Below, in pieces: positions 1 to 11,437 of a stretch of DNA of 64,000 nt. The DNA comes from Trichuris trichiura (taxonomy: Eukaryota; Nematoda; Enoplea; Trichinellida; Trichuridae), in contig JBAJFE010000001.1 in the NCBI GenBank assembly GCA_037903355.1, positions 248,001 through 312,000 on the forward strand, read 5' to 3'. The translations under genes and the position numbers were made by a program. A model generated the notes under the pieces. The model was not told where the DNA came from. It made no database searches and saw only the letters and a list, made by a program, of their open reading frames with translations. The stretch's first letter is position 1, and the number at the start of each line of letters is the position of its first letter.

Positions 1-42
1 GTCCCTCCCACTGTTGAACCTCCGTAAGTTGACCACCTAAGG

Positions 43-712
43 CAGGGGTGGGGAACCTTTTTGGTGCCGCGGGCCTTATAGCATACTTAAACGAAAAACA
101 GCCTGCTTTATTTGCACGTGTGTTTATTAAGTCACCCCTAATGGGATGCTCGGAACTGCTTTTCGCTGGTGAGGCAACTCCGAGATAAAAGGCAGAATTT
201 TGAGACAATTCTACAACCCAGTTGTCAAGAACATAAGCGCTACAGAGAACAAAATAACCTTTTTGTACTTCGAAAACGTGAAGGACAGGCAGCCGGCGCA
301 AACCGACGAGAACGCCAGCAAGAGAAGGCGAGAACGATGCCAGTGACTACTGAGAGCAAAAAAATCAGAAGTGCTCTAGCATGCTGGACAGTCGTTATCT
401 CGAACAAAGCAATGGTCCACGCTACTTACGCGCGCGCACACACTATAGTGACGCCTACTGCTTGTCACCGAGGACTAACAATGTCGGTTTGTCGACAGAG
501 AGCTGTCAGCAACGCAGTATTCTGAGCCAGCCTGACGCTCCCTGCTTGTTACACAAGGTTTATCTTCTTATTAGGATTCACATACAATACATTTTTCGCA
601 TTATGAAAAATAACCTACCACAATCACATTTCACTGAATCTCGCATCCATGTGCGGTTGTCCCAGCGCGTAGGCGGAAAATGGCCTTGCGGGCCGGACGT
701 TCCCCACCCCTG
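43..712. mobile_element. Non-autonomous hAT element, family NA1 (670 bp)
   Basis: Termini CAGGGGTGGGGAAC and GTTCCCCACCCCTG are perfect inverted repeats. An 8-bp target duplication ACCTAAGG sits at 35-42 and 713-720. No transposase is visible. A second copy lies at 30090-30791. The insertion interrupts the left end of the Tigger relic, so it is the younger of the two. Confidence 0.9.
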
Positions 713-1080
713 ACCTAAGGGACTGGAGAAAACTGGTCAACATACAGAGGTTGTGAGTATAAGGGGCTCGGCTGAATAGATTAGTATCTTTACGCATTTT
801 ATTTTGTTGCACAGCATCTATTTTAGGTCTATTAAATGGTGAAGAGGCATAAAAATAACGCCATCGTAAAATCATGCATAAGGCTTTTCAAGAGCTAGAA
901 TGCTTCCTGAAAAAGGCTTCAGTTCTAGTCTGGTGCTTCTTACTACAAACATAAACGGTAAGGGCGGTCTCAGCGCTAGCAACCTGGCTCAGCATCCCTG
1001 GGCAATTTTCAGCAGCACAACAACTCAGCTGTGCTAACATGTGCCTGATGACCTCTTCTTCAGCTTTTGTACATTTCCAT

Positions 1081-2861
1081 CTAATTGTCATCTTCCTCTT
1101 TTGCGTCGTCCCCTGCACAACTTGCTTCTACGCTCATTGCCGCCTCGGCAAGTATATATTGGAAAATTGCTTGTGGGTCAGGTTCGGTAGAAATGACCAC
1201 CTCTCCATCTATTGCAAAGAAATCTTGGAAATCTACTCCTTCAGTTTTTGTTTCGCGATTCCGACTATCGGATCGGAGGTCGACATCATTCTCTTGGTCT
1301 CTGATGAATCCAGCTCTCCTGAAGCACTTCCTCATTTCCTCCAGTTGAACCTTATTCCAGGAAGAACTGATCCACAGTACGGCGTCCAAAGCACTAATTG
1401 ACGCAGCAAGCAAAGTTGCTCCCAGAGATGAGCTAGTGACTTCTGCTTTGCTAACGAACCACTGCAGTAGCTGGATTCTGTATTTCGCTTTAAATGTCTT
1501 GATTACTCTTTGATCTAGAGCTGCCACTCTCAACCGGTTCTGCGTTGGGTTCCCCCTGGAGGATGTCTTCAGGTGCCAGGCCCCCCTCTTCCTATTGGTC
1601 AATTAATTTCTGCGCTTTTTGTATAGCAGTCAATCAGCTTTCAACGGCAACCTCCTAGGATCAAGTTAATGTACTGATACAATGCGAATATACAGTCGTC
1701 AAATCATTTGAAAAGAGCACTTGGGGTTCTTCAAAACTAACAATGAAACTACTTCGTCGGGTCGAGTAAGAATTTGTTGGAGTCCTCTATAGTAGGATGT
1801 TGCTAACGGTTAACCAATCCTCTAAAGAGGATTGGCATGAATTCTCATCCTTCCGATCTACCTAACTACGCTTGTTCCAATCAAGTTTCTTAGCCCCCCT
1901 TGACGGTATCCTGCCCCCCCCCCCCACCTTCTGAAAAATTTTCCATTTTTGCCCCCCCCCTGGGGGTTCAAAGCCCCACGTTGAGAATGTCTGATCTAGA
2001 GGCTGGGTTTTTGAGGAAGTGTTTGGAGGCAGGAATTTCAAAGTGAAGTTTGTGAGGTGCCTCACGCGAGCATGGTTCGGATAATTGTCTACTATCAATA
2101 AGATAGAACGTTTCATTCGCTTCATCCGTGGGTCGACATTTCTTACACACTCCTCGAATATGGCGGCTTTCATCCAGGCGGATTCATTTGATGTCCAAGT
2201 GACAGGAAGATCGTCAGGCCTCAAGTTTCTAAATGCGCGGGCTTTCGCTGACCTACCAATCACCAATAGCTTCAACTTCTCCTCAGTTGCGCTAGCGCAA
2301 AGAACTACAGTGAAGCGTTCCCTGGAGAGCTTCCCGCTTTTGCATCTGTCGCGTTTTAGTACAAGGCTTTTATCAGGCATAGCCTTGAAGAACAAGCCGC
2401 ATTCACTAGCATTGAAAATCTCTTCCTCCCTGAAGCCATTGGCAAAATAACGAAACTTCGCGATGAAGTCTTCCAAGACCTCGACGGGAACTTTGCTAGA
2501 TTCACCGCATGAAATTTTCTGAGGGATCTTGTGACGGAACTTGAACTTCTCGAGCCAACCGTTTGGTGCTTGAAAACCTGTCAACCTGAATTCCAGGGCG
2601 AACCTTCTAGCGATTTCCTGGACCGTTAGGTCAGAAATACGTGCATTACCTGCTCTCATTTGCTTATATTAATTTAACGCTGCTTGATTGACTTGGAATG
2701 GGAGGTTCGCCTCCTTTTCCGGTGCGCGTCTCCGCTTTCCTAAGCATATCTTTCCAAGTACTTACGTTTACGTCTCTGGATGTCGCAAACAGTAGTCTTT
2801 CTGGTATGAATCCGTTCCGCTGTCTTTCTTTGACTGTTTCGAGAATGCGGATAAGACGCAT
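1081..2861 (-). pseudogene. Tigger/CENP-B-like DDE transposase, broken
   Basis: Read on the minus strand, 2861-2664 and 2659 onward carry the N-terminal helix-turn-helix region (GWLEKFKFRHKI). The DDE core follows with the second-aspartate motif LLIVDNYPNHA and the third-aspartate motif KTQPLDQ. The C-terminal part (IKTFKAKYRIQLLQW, DAVLWISSSWNKV) resumes at about 1517-1081. The reading frame is cut at LDQ by the hAT element at 1520-1992. In the first catalytic motif, normally NADETGL in this family, the copy reads NASECGL, so the first aspartate is missing. The protein acted as the element's own transposase and is now inactive. Confidence 0.8.
1520..1992. mobile_element. Short hAT-like insertion inside the Tigger transposase
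   Basis: The palindromic octamer GATCTAGA occurs at 1512-1519 and 1993-2000 as an 8-bp target duplication. Both ends resemble a CAG...TTCTCAAC-type hAT terminus followed by a GGGGTT...CCCCC motif. The right end has long C runs and the sequence AAAAATTTTCC. Removing the insert and one duplication restores the continuous LDQRVIKTF reading of the transposase, which confirms the boundaries. No coding capacity is seen. Confidence 0.75.
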
Positions 2862-3462
2862 TTTTCCTTTAATGCCAACCCTCTATTCCTTCCGTGCGGC
2901 CATAGTGCAAACCTTAATCCGCTTGGTAGCTATTAAGGACACGTTAAGGCCATCTGCGTAAGCCGGAATACCTTTTACTCGTCAGGACACGTTAAGGCCA
3001 CCTCCCGCACGGATACAGAAAGCGAATGAGTAGAATTGAGCTCGACGCGAACCAATGCAGTTAGGCTTTGATTCGTCATATTTCGCTGAATGGGCGAATG
3101 CTGTCGACGCTCAGGTAGGAGGTTATGTAAACGAGAAAATGCGAAAGCTGCGCCGGCAAGTATATAAGAAGCATCGTCCAAGCGACGGAACTGGTTCTGT
3201 TATCAGCAATCTCCAATGCACAGTAATGAACAACTTCGCTTTGTTGAGTAATAGATAGCACATTCAGGCACCGACGGTTAACAGTTCCTAGCGACTGACA
3301 CAAAGCAAACTGATATGGTCAGCTTATAGAGAGCAAACTAGCATTGGGTCGGGATACTACGTCACGGCTAAAGCAGCTAACTTCCCAATTAAGATGTTTT
3401 TGCGTATATTCATGTGCGGAATAGCCAACTCGGCGAAGTGGTCAACTTTGGAGATTCCACTG

Positions 3463-3712
3463 TGTGTGCAAATAAAGCAAGCTATGTTTTTCGGTTGAGT
3501 ATTCTGTATGGCCTGCGAATGATTTTATAAACGTCCAAACGGACCGCGGCAGCAAAAAGGTTCCTCACTCTTGCATTACAGGATGGTATGCACTCAGATT
3601 TCTTAAGCATAACTTTAATTTTGATGCGGTAAAGTTGTTTTCGGATTGCTCACTTAGCCACGGCGAAATCGCTCATGTTTCTCTGTCGTCATTGCAAAAT
3701 TACTGAATTTTA
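3463..3712. other. Spacer without recognised feature
   Basis: This stretch lies between the Tigger relic and the next pogo-like element. Nothing coding or repetitive was recognised. Confidence 0.4.
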
Positions 3713-4313
3713 CGGCGCATAAGAACACCCCGTACCCACTTAATGGGTATTGATGATTAGTCCAGTTACGGAGGCGCTGACTGCTCAGTTCCAGAGTAAT
3801 TTTGATTAGTCAGTTTCTTGCCAATGCTAATTGTCCATTCAATTGAAACTATCTTGCCTCAACATCAATGAAACAACTCCTTAGCCGCCTATTAACACGT
3901 GTTGTATAGCACTGCATAAACTATGAAAAATCAGCAGTGTTGAATACGTTTATTGGACGTCTATTGCGACTGTTACATGTAAAACACATCTGAATAGAAT
4001 ATAGAAGCGCATAAACGTAGTGCATGAGGCAGAGAACATTAATAGCAGAGACAGAATGGTTAACTTAGGCAAACAACCTTTGTTGCTGCTTGGTAACCCA
4101 TCGTCTTCTATATCGTCCAACAGGGGAGATTGAGCACTTTCGAGAAGTCTTCTTAACAGTTTCTGTCTTTACTTTGTTCCATGCCTTTATTACGAACTGG
4201 CACAGCAAATTGACCGATGGTGCTCACATTTGTCCGCCGGCTCTGTAGCACTTCTGCTCTTTCGTCATCCATTCTTTCTATTCTGCTCGCATGTAGTCTT
4301 CGAAGAAGTTATA

Positions 4314-5819
4314 CAGTAGGCCCTCGTTATACGCGGTCTTTTTATTCGCGGATTTGACTCAACGCGGTTTGTCTTTAGAAAGCAATGACTTAATTTTTAG
4401 CAGAGATTGACGAACCGCTGCTGAACATGATAGCAGCGCAGTATCTTTTTTTGTGTATGTAGTGGTAGGATTCCATGACGTGGCCTGAGAAAATGTTTTT
4501 TTCTATTCTTATGTCTTCTCAACCCTGCGCGTAATGCTAATACCTCGTGTTACTCCAATGAGCTATCACTCACTTGTTGCTTTTAGTTTCTCATTGCCCC
4601 AAATTAAGCTTAGGTGCCTCATGCTATTGTAAGTCAATTTCTTAAATCATAATGGCTTATGAATAGTAATGAATTTCCTTACCCATAGAAGCAGTTAAGT
4701 TTTCAATATTGACTGTCTCAGAAAGGCTGCATACGTTTTCTGAAGAAACATTGTAAGATCGCTTAATGCAGCAAAGTTTTAAATTTGCTTAAGCTAATTG
4801 CCTGCTTGATGGATTAAGAAGTCTGTTAACAACAGCAAAGATTGAAAATGGTAACAGCACAGCTTAGTCTACTGAACTTGAAATGTCGTTTGTGTGCAAC
4901 AATTTTAAGTAAAAAAAATGAAATTTGCAGCATAGTTTAACCACTTCTATTAGTGAAAAGTGCAAATGGATGTCAGAATCGTCACCCCATTATGTTCATT
5001 CAAGATAGTCGTTGCTCAATACTGACAGCTGCTATACGACCTGGGTTTTAATTGTTGAAGATTGAGAAGGCTGAGAGAAGAATTTTATGCTTAGGTGACA
5101 ATAGAAGATGGTTGCCTCAAAGCTTCCGGAACGCTTTTGCTTCTGCAGCCAGCAGAAGTTAATTAACTTTCAACATAGGCCTTTCGGATCACCAGTGACT
5201 TATCATGAGCATGAACTGTGCCACTCAGCGGAAAAGGTCATACCGCCTGAAAAATCTTCTACCTAGCTAACATTCAAGTAAAAGATAAAGCTGATGTGAA
5301 GGTGCAAGCAACGATTGTTGGTAAAGACGTACTGGAATCAATGGTGCCAGCTGAGGTTCAGCGATTTTACTTTTCGCTTACATCATTGAAACAGTTTTTT
5401 TGCGCGGAACTGTAGTAGTTCATGCGGAGTACGCAGTCTTTATTGTTACGATGTTGTCCGTAGCTTCGTACTAACTTTGTTTATACTGAAATAACGGGGC
5501 AATACCGTAACAATAAAAGCCTGTATATTTCGCGTACAGCTGAAACAGTGTATTCCGAAAGTAATTCGCATTCCAATATATTTTTGGATAGTTGAATGTC
5601 ATTATTTTCTTTAATATGTTCTTCACTAAACTATTTATTTAACACTAATTGATATTAGTAACTAGGAGCAATTTCGTGTCTATTTGTAGTGTACACGAGA
5701 AAGCGCGCATGTTATTTACAAAGGATTCTATATTTTGCGCAGGGGACTTGACTTTACGCGGAATTTGTTATACGCGGAAAGTCCTGGAACCAAAAACCGC
5801 GAATAACGAGGGCCTACTG
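4314..5819. mobile_element. Non-autonomous Tigger-like element nested in P1 (1.5 kb)
   Basis: The left terminus CAGTAGGCCCTCGTTATACG is inverted at the right end (AACGAGGGCCTACTG). TA flanks both sides (4312-4313 and 5820-5821). The flanks CGAAGAAGTTA and ATTGCAGTCGTCC join to match the uninterrupted sequence near 10005-10035 in P2, which proves insertion into P1. The interior is AT-rich with no long ORF. Confidence 0.85.
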
Positions 5820-5907
5820 TAATTGCAGTCGTCCAGCGGTTGCAGAACTGATGTAAGCCCACCGAGAATTAAGGCTGTTTCTTTAATTGTATTTGAAAAT
5901 GTAGCTT

Positions 5908-6030
5908 TGCGGTACGGGACTATCGGTTTGCATGATTAAATTGTTTCTTCTTACGGAGTATGTCCCGTTTGGAATGCGAAAAGTTTTAATGATGTCCATA
6001 GTTTTCAGGCCGCGCATGACCCGTCCTCAG
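5908..6030 (-). ncRNA. Penelope-like 3-prime end with hammerhead-like core
   Basis: The minus strand reads CTGAGGA (6030-6024), a stem-loop, then GAAA (6006-6003). It continues into the tail shared by the other copies (ACGGGAC, then TCCGTAA, then GTCCCGTACC near 5912). The core matches the CUGANGA...GAAA pattern of hammerhead ribozymes. Stems I and III are not established. The copy is a solo end inserted in P1. Confidence 0.4.
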
Positions 6031-6223
6031 CGGTACTAAAACTCAGCGGTTCTTTAAATGTAGTTTTATTCTTTCAGCCGCGTGACTACGGAGTGACTCC
6101 TACAACAGCAAGGTTCCGGCGTTACTATGCCCACCAGATGTTGTCATCCACAGTCTCACACCTTGTTAATCCATCCAGCCGTTCTCATGAAAGTGGACAA
6201 AGGAGCCAGAGGAAAAATTTTTC

Positions 6224-7000
6224 TTAAGCTTCCTTGACTATAGACTTCGACTTCATTCCACCGGCCAGGCAGGACAGTACGACCGCGAAATGAGTTCCTT
6301 CATGGCCAGTGTTCTTTACTACTACAGACCTTGTGCGTTTACTCTCCACGGTTGTATTCCCAATCATATCGAAAAATATTGGCTTCTCATCTATGTTACT
6401 GATGCTGCTTAACGGCAAACCATTTTCTCTTGTAAAATTACTGACATGCCTGGAAATATGATTTCGTGAGATAGAGTATAGTTTCATTTCTTCTGTGAAA
6501 CACAGCTTTGACTCCTGCTTTTTTGATGATCACGCGCTATACTTTAGAAGAGATACGTGTAAGCCTACAGTTGGAAGTCAAGCAGCTTATCACCCAAATC
6601 CGTACTTTCTGTGCAACTTTTGTCTTTTGTTCAGGAACAGGTTCTTCCTTTTCATAGAATGATTGTGCTATCCAGTCGTTGCAGTAAAGTATTAGAATAA
6701 GTGCGGGTTGGAATGAGCCCATTTCATTGCCTGACCTCTCAAGTCCGTTCTTGTGATATTGTGGTCAGTCTGTCGCTGTTGTCGTACCGATTCTGCCAAA
6801 CTGTTCTCTCTTATTCGGGCCAGTAGGCGATGCCTGAGCATCGTGCGCGTTTTTCTTCAGCATCTTCTTCAGGGCCTTTTTCTGTTTCCTCCAATCTATC
6901 ACTATCTTTCAGGTAACGCCATACTTCCTGACCGCCTGTGCACTGTTGCTTTGTTTTGCCATCTTGACGACTTCTAAATTGAATCCGGCTTTGTAGCTTT
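6224..7000 (-). pseudogene. Pogo-like transposase remnant in P1
   Basis: The minus-strand frame 6487-6224 contains the region around the first catalytic aspartate (SNIDEKPIFFDMIGN). Frames toward 7000 hold shredded N-terminal pieces matching the P2 copies. Frameshifts and stops are frequent. The intact domain order in the family is N-terminal helix-turn-helix, CENP-B-type helix-turn-helix, DDD core and acidic tail. This copy cannot encode a full protein. Confidence 0.65.
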
Positions 7001-7663
7001 TCCCCGCTGTGTACTTCACGCAGAGTGCACTAGGTAAAGCTGAAAATTTTTTTTCGGTAAGGAAACTTGTTCTTCGTTAGTCACATGGTTTCTTCAGTTA
7101 CTACTGAGAGCGTGATACGTGGCACGGGTACAAATTTCGACGAAACAGTGAAAACAAGTCTGTTCAAACCGTCCCAGTAGGTTACTGTTACGCATGAACC
7201 AAAAAAGCACAGTGTTCCGAAGGAACAAGTCGTTTATTCGGGTCTTTCACCGTTTGCCCTCCTCCCCCACCGTCATAATGTAAGTTTGCCAGCCGTCTTT
7301 ATCCTGCCCCACGTCTAAGCCTAAGCCTAAACATAAGGTTTATGTCTTGACTTAGATTTGGATAAGGGCATGATACGGTGATCAGCATGCTCTGCAATAA
7401 AGGCACAACAAGTTAAGGGCATGCTTGCGAGAAAGGAAACTTCAGTATGACGGTGGAGGGGAGCGAACGGTACAAGATCCGTTCATTCCATTCCAAATGC
7501 AAAATCTACATTAGATTAACAGGAAGTGAATGCGAACGCAAACTGTTCGGTCTTTCGACGAAACAGTAATTCTCTCCATCCTCATTGGTTATTATCAGCC
7601 AGCATGTCACGCTGAGCTTGTCTATTTGATGCAGAAAAGACGGAAAATCACAGCTCTTGAAGT

Positions 7664-7787
7664 TTGATGATAACGGTGCCTGACCACCATCGATGATAGT
7701 CTTAAGCTCAGTTTTGAGCGAGCGCACTGTTCTTATCGATTGAGCTTAAGATTATCATCGATGGTGGTCAGGCACCGTTATCATCAA
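7664..7787. repeat. 47-bp near-perfect palindrome in P1
   Basis: Arm 7664-7710 is the reverse complement of 7741-7787 with one mismatch. The spacer is 30 bp. The position matches the central region of P3 (about 60850-61110), so it is probably the inner junction of the two inverted arms. Confidence 0.8.
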
Positions 7788-8194
7788 TCCTCAAAAGCTA
7801 CGTAATTTATTCTACGCCAATTCTACTTCGATCCAACACAATCATAAACAACTCCATTGCCGGTCAGCCTGCTCGCTTCTACTACTCTTCACCACCGTAA
7901 TCCCCGTTGAAGTCAGGTATCTGTGTTGTTCATGGCCAACGCTAGGGGCAGCCATGCAGTTCTAGAGACTTAGCAGTATGGCGCATTACCACTGGACACA
8001 ACACTATGATTTTCCGTCTTTTCTTGCATCAGATAGACAAACATGCTCAGCACGATATGTTAGCTCAGTGCTTCTCTGGCGGAGGCGATTTGGGTTCTCT
8101 GGCAGCGACAAAAAGGCAAGGGGCCATGCGGTGCCTGGAACTGTCGAAATTGCTTAAGAAAAAGGTGATTATTTCTTGATGCAACAGTGATTTG

Positions 8195-8246
8195 CTTTAT
8201 AGGAAGTTGCGAGCGAAAGCTGATTCGCTCACAACTTCCTATAAAG
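8195..8246. repeat. 23-bp hairpin in P1
   Basis: Arms 8195-8217 and 8224-8246 (CTTTATAGGAAGTTG... and its complement) pair with one mismatch around a 6-base loop. Confidence 0.75.
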
Positions 8247-8935
8247 GCCACTAGTGACATACTAGGCACGCGCTTTTTGGCAGTCCATTTTACTGTTCTG
8301 ATCTTAACCATAGCCGTTCTGCTTAAATCACCCCAACTTAGCCCGCTGCCAGAAGCAAAAGAAACCATGATATGGAAAACAATGGGCCATCTGTCCAACC
8401 TCCAGCGCCAAAAACGACGTCAAAGGACCACCGCCGAAGTGGGTGCATAAAACAGAGGACATAAAAAATTCAAACCCGCAGGGGGCGGTGACAGCATCTA
8501 GGGCAGTGATTCTCACGGTGAAGCATGTCAGCCGCCAGGGATCATTTTTGAAATTAAGGGGGCGCAAATCGCTAAGAAGGCTCATGCTCCACATGGGCGA
8601 TCATGTTGGAGGACATGGAAAGGTATAGTTCGCGGATAGTCTAGGTGGTGCTATACAACACGCGCTAATGGCCAGCTAATGAGTTCTTTTTAGTTGATGT
8701 TGAGGCAGAACAGTTTTACTTGAATGGACGATTAGCATTGGCGCGAAACTGACTAATCAGAATTCCTCTAGCATTCGTTTAGAAGGAAGCAGCGTAAGCG
8801 CAGGACAATAGCTCTAGGATTGAGGAATCGGCGTTGCCGTAACTGGATCAATCATCACCGCCCATAATGTGAGTAGGGACCGTTCTTATACGCCCTAATA
8901 TACGGTAGATTTTCACAATTAGTTGCTTCCAGAAA

Positions 8936-9310
8936 ACTAGATGTCTTGTTACAGGCTTTTGTGGTCTCAAAAATGATCTTCGGTTCATGAACTTAGTATG
9001 TTTTGGTGCATCTGTTAGCAAACTTCAAAGTGCTCTACCAGCGAACGAATGAGCAAATTGCTGGAGAATAATACAGAACGATTCAATACCTTACGTTTCC
9101 GAACCGCATTTGTTCTATCGTCAGCGCCATGCTCCATTACACCGCTGACGACGGAACAAGAGCAGTTCCGGAACGTATGATATCAATTGTTCTGTATCAT
9201 TACACTAACAATTTGCTCATCCATTCGCTGGTAGATTATTTTGAAGTTTACCTACAGATGCACCAAAACACGCCAAATTCGTGAACCGAAGATCAACTAT
9301 AAAGTGAGTT
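8936..9310. repeat. Foldback repeat FB1, copy 1
   Basis: This is an imperfect palindrome. The left arm contains CTACCAGCGAACGAATGAGC and the right arm contains its inverse (GCTCATCCATTCGCTGGTAG). Near the centre, CTGACGACGGAAC and GTTCCGGAAC give a weakened version of the hammerhead-like core seen at 25827. Other copies are at 13625-15410 (interrupted), 21152-21470, 29195-29320 and 38541-38690. Confidence 0.7.
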
Positions 9311-9767
9311 GCTTCACCAAAATGTCGAAACTAATACAGTAGAGATATTGATAATCAGGTGCTCCTGGCGCTTCGATTGACAATTGCGAAATGTAAGCAG
9401 TTACCGTATATCGCAGTTTATAAGAACTCCCCCTGATGTAAGTAAAAAGTTGTAATGATTGACCCAGTTACGGCGACGCTGACTGCTCAAGTTTAAGTCT
9501 ATTCTGATTAGTCGGTATCCTGTCAATCCGTATGGCCCATTCAGTTGAAACTGTCTTGCCTCAACTTCAACACGAAAACTAATCAGCTGCCGATTAGCAC
9601 CTGTTGTACAGCACTGCGTAGGCTGTGAAAAATTAATCGTATTGAATAGGTTTATTGGACGTTTATTACAACTGTTGCGTGTAAAACACAGATGAATGGA
9701 TTGTAGAAGCGGATAATCATGGTACACGACGCGGAAAACATTAATTGCAGGAGACGAAACAGTTAAG

Positions 9768-11089
9768 CTAAGCATCATCTTCGTCACTGTCTGCCAGTCC
9801 ATCGTCTTCTATATCGTCCAACAGGGGGAGATTGAGCACTTTCGAGAAGTCTTCTTAACGGTTTCTGTCTTTACTTTGCCCCATTCCTTTATTACGAACT
9901 GGCACAGCAAACTGACCGATGGTGCTCACTTTTGTCCGCTGGCTGTGTAGCTCTTCTGCCTATTCGTCGTCCGTTCTTTCCATTCTTTTCGCATGTAGTC
10001 TTCGAAGGACTTATTAATGCAGACATCCAGCGGTTTTGGGACTGATGTAAGCCCACCGGGAATTAAGGTTGTTTCTATTTTACATTTCTTTAAATGTGAT
10101 TTTATTGTTTCTGCTACATGACTTCGGTATGAGTCCCACACCAGTAAGTCTCTGTTGTTGCTATGCCCAGGCCTTTTTGTCCAGATGTTGTCAATCCACA
10201 GTCTCACACCCTGTTTATCCATCCAGGCGTTCTCATGAAAGTGGACAAAGGCGCCAGAAGAAAAATCCTCCCGAAGCCCCCTTTTTCTCTTAAATTTGAC
10301 CATGGCTTCAGCTTCATTCCATTAGCTAGCAACGACCGCACCACCGTGAAGTGACTTCTTTCGTGGCCAATGCTCTTCACTATAATAGACTTTGTGCCTT
10401 TACTGTCCGTGGTTCTATTGCCAATCATACCGCAAAATATTGGCACCTCATCCATATTACTGATGTTACCCAATGGAAACTCAATTCCTCTTGTCAGATT
10501 TCTGACATGCCTGGAAATACAATTTTCTGAGATAGAGTGCAGTTTCATTTCTTCTGTGAAACACGACTTCGACTTTTGCTTATTTGGAGATCGCACGCTA
10601 TGCTTTTTCAAAAAAGATACGTATGAACTTACCGCCGGAAATCACGCAGCTTATCCTCCAAATCCACAAGCATTTTCTGCGCAATTTTCGTCTTCTGTCT
10701 CAGGACGAGGTGTTTCCTTTTCATGAAACGGCTGCACCATCCAGTCGTTGCGGTAAAGCCGTAGGAGAAGTATGGGTTGCAGTGGGCAGAGTTCATTGCT
10801 TGGTCTCTCTTGTCTGCTCTTGTGATGATACGGTCGCTCTGTCGCTGTTGTCGTACCCATTCTGCCAAACTGTTCTCTCTTGTTCAGGCCAGCAGGCGAT
10901 GCCTGAGCGTCTTGCGCGTTTTTTCTTCGGCATCTTTTTCAGGGCCTCTTCCTGTTTCCTCCAATCTATCACCATCTTCCAGGTAACGCCATACTTCCTG
11001 GCCGCCTGTGCATTGTTGCTTTCTTTTGCCGTCTTGACGACTTCTAACGTGAATCTGGCTTTGTAGCTTCTCCTAATCACAGATCGCAT
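9768..11089 (-). pseudogene. Pogo-like DDD transposase, left arm of P2
   Basis: The N-terminal HTH region is at 11089-10880 (RRSYKARFTLEVV, KYGVTWKMVIDWRK). The CENP-B HTH follows (TGWCSRFMKRKHLVLRQKTK). The core contains NMDEVPIFCGMIGN, LLVWDSYRSH and PKPLDVCINKSF, the three expected aspartates. The acidic tail (DDIEDDGLADSDEDDA) ends near 9768. A frameshift after SGIACWPE (about 10885) and others later break the frame. The right-arm copy has the same first frameshift. Confidence 0.75.
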
Positions 11090-11437
11090 GCAGAATACTC
11101 TACGTAAAGCTGAAAAATTCCTTTGTTAAGTAAACTTATTCTTCGTTAGTCAGATGGGTTTTTCAGTTGCTATTGAGAGCGCGATACAGATACACGCGGT
11201 ATGTTCTCTTAAACGCGTTGATAATGCGTACGGGCGATATGTTCTCTCGTCGATATGTTCAGATAATTTGTCCCCGCGTATCGCCTGTACGCATTATCAA
11301 CGCATTCAAGAAAACATATCGCGTGTATCTGTATGGCGCTCACAATGGCAACTAAAAAGCCCATCTGACTAACGAAGAATAGGTTTCCTTAACGAAGGAA
11401 TTTTTCAGCTTTAGTTAGCGTATTCTGCATTCGATCT

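Larger units (their letters stand above)
9..3462. mobile_element. Tigger/pogo-superfamily DNA transposon relic with nested insertions
   Basis: The left end (GAACCTCCGTAAGTTGACC near 17-35) and the right end (about 3436-3462) form imperfect terminal inverted repeats. The same termini recur at 21598, 31057, 32092, 38823 and 39057, several of them flanked by TA. A minus-strand DDE transposase relic lies inside, and two hAT elements interrupt the copy (43-712 and 1520-1992). The outer TA duplication is no longer clear at the edge of the window. Confidence 0.8.
3713..8905. mobile_element. Pogo-like element P1 with long inverted arms
   Basis: The ends CGGCGCATAAGAACACCCC and CGTTCTTATACGCCCTAATA run to an inverted CGG terminus, and both sides are flanked by TA (3711-3712, 8906-8907). 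Inverted arms can be followed inward: sequence at about 3780-3910 reappears reversed at about 8640-8770. The left arm carries a decayed minus-strand transposase. Internal features are a 1.5-kb nested element (4314-5819), a Penelope 3-prime end (about 5908-6030), a 47-bp palindrome (7664-7787) and a 23-bp hairpin (8195-8246). P2 (9404-13086) and P3 (59582-62369) are of the same family. Confidence 0.7.

Noticed and set aside
3055..3303. ORFs on both strands at 3055-3303, 21835-22026 and 31606-31797 that look conserved
   Set aside because: They are shared because they lie in non-coding parts of the same Tigger family. No domain and both frames open by chance.
8240..8640. Possible hAT element starting at the CAGTGATTCTCA near 8506
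   Set aside because: No matching opposite terminus or 8-bp duplication found.
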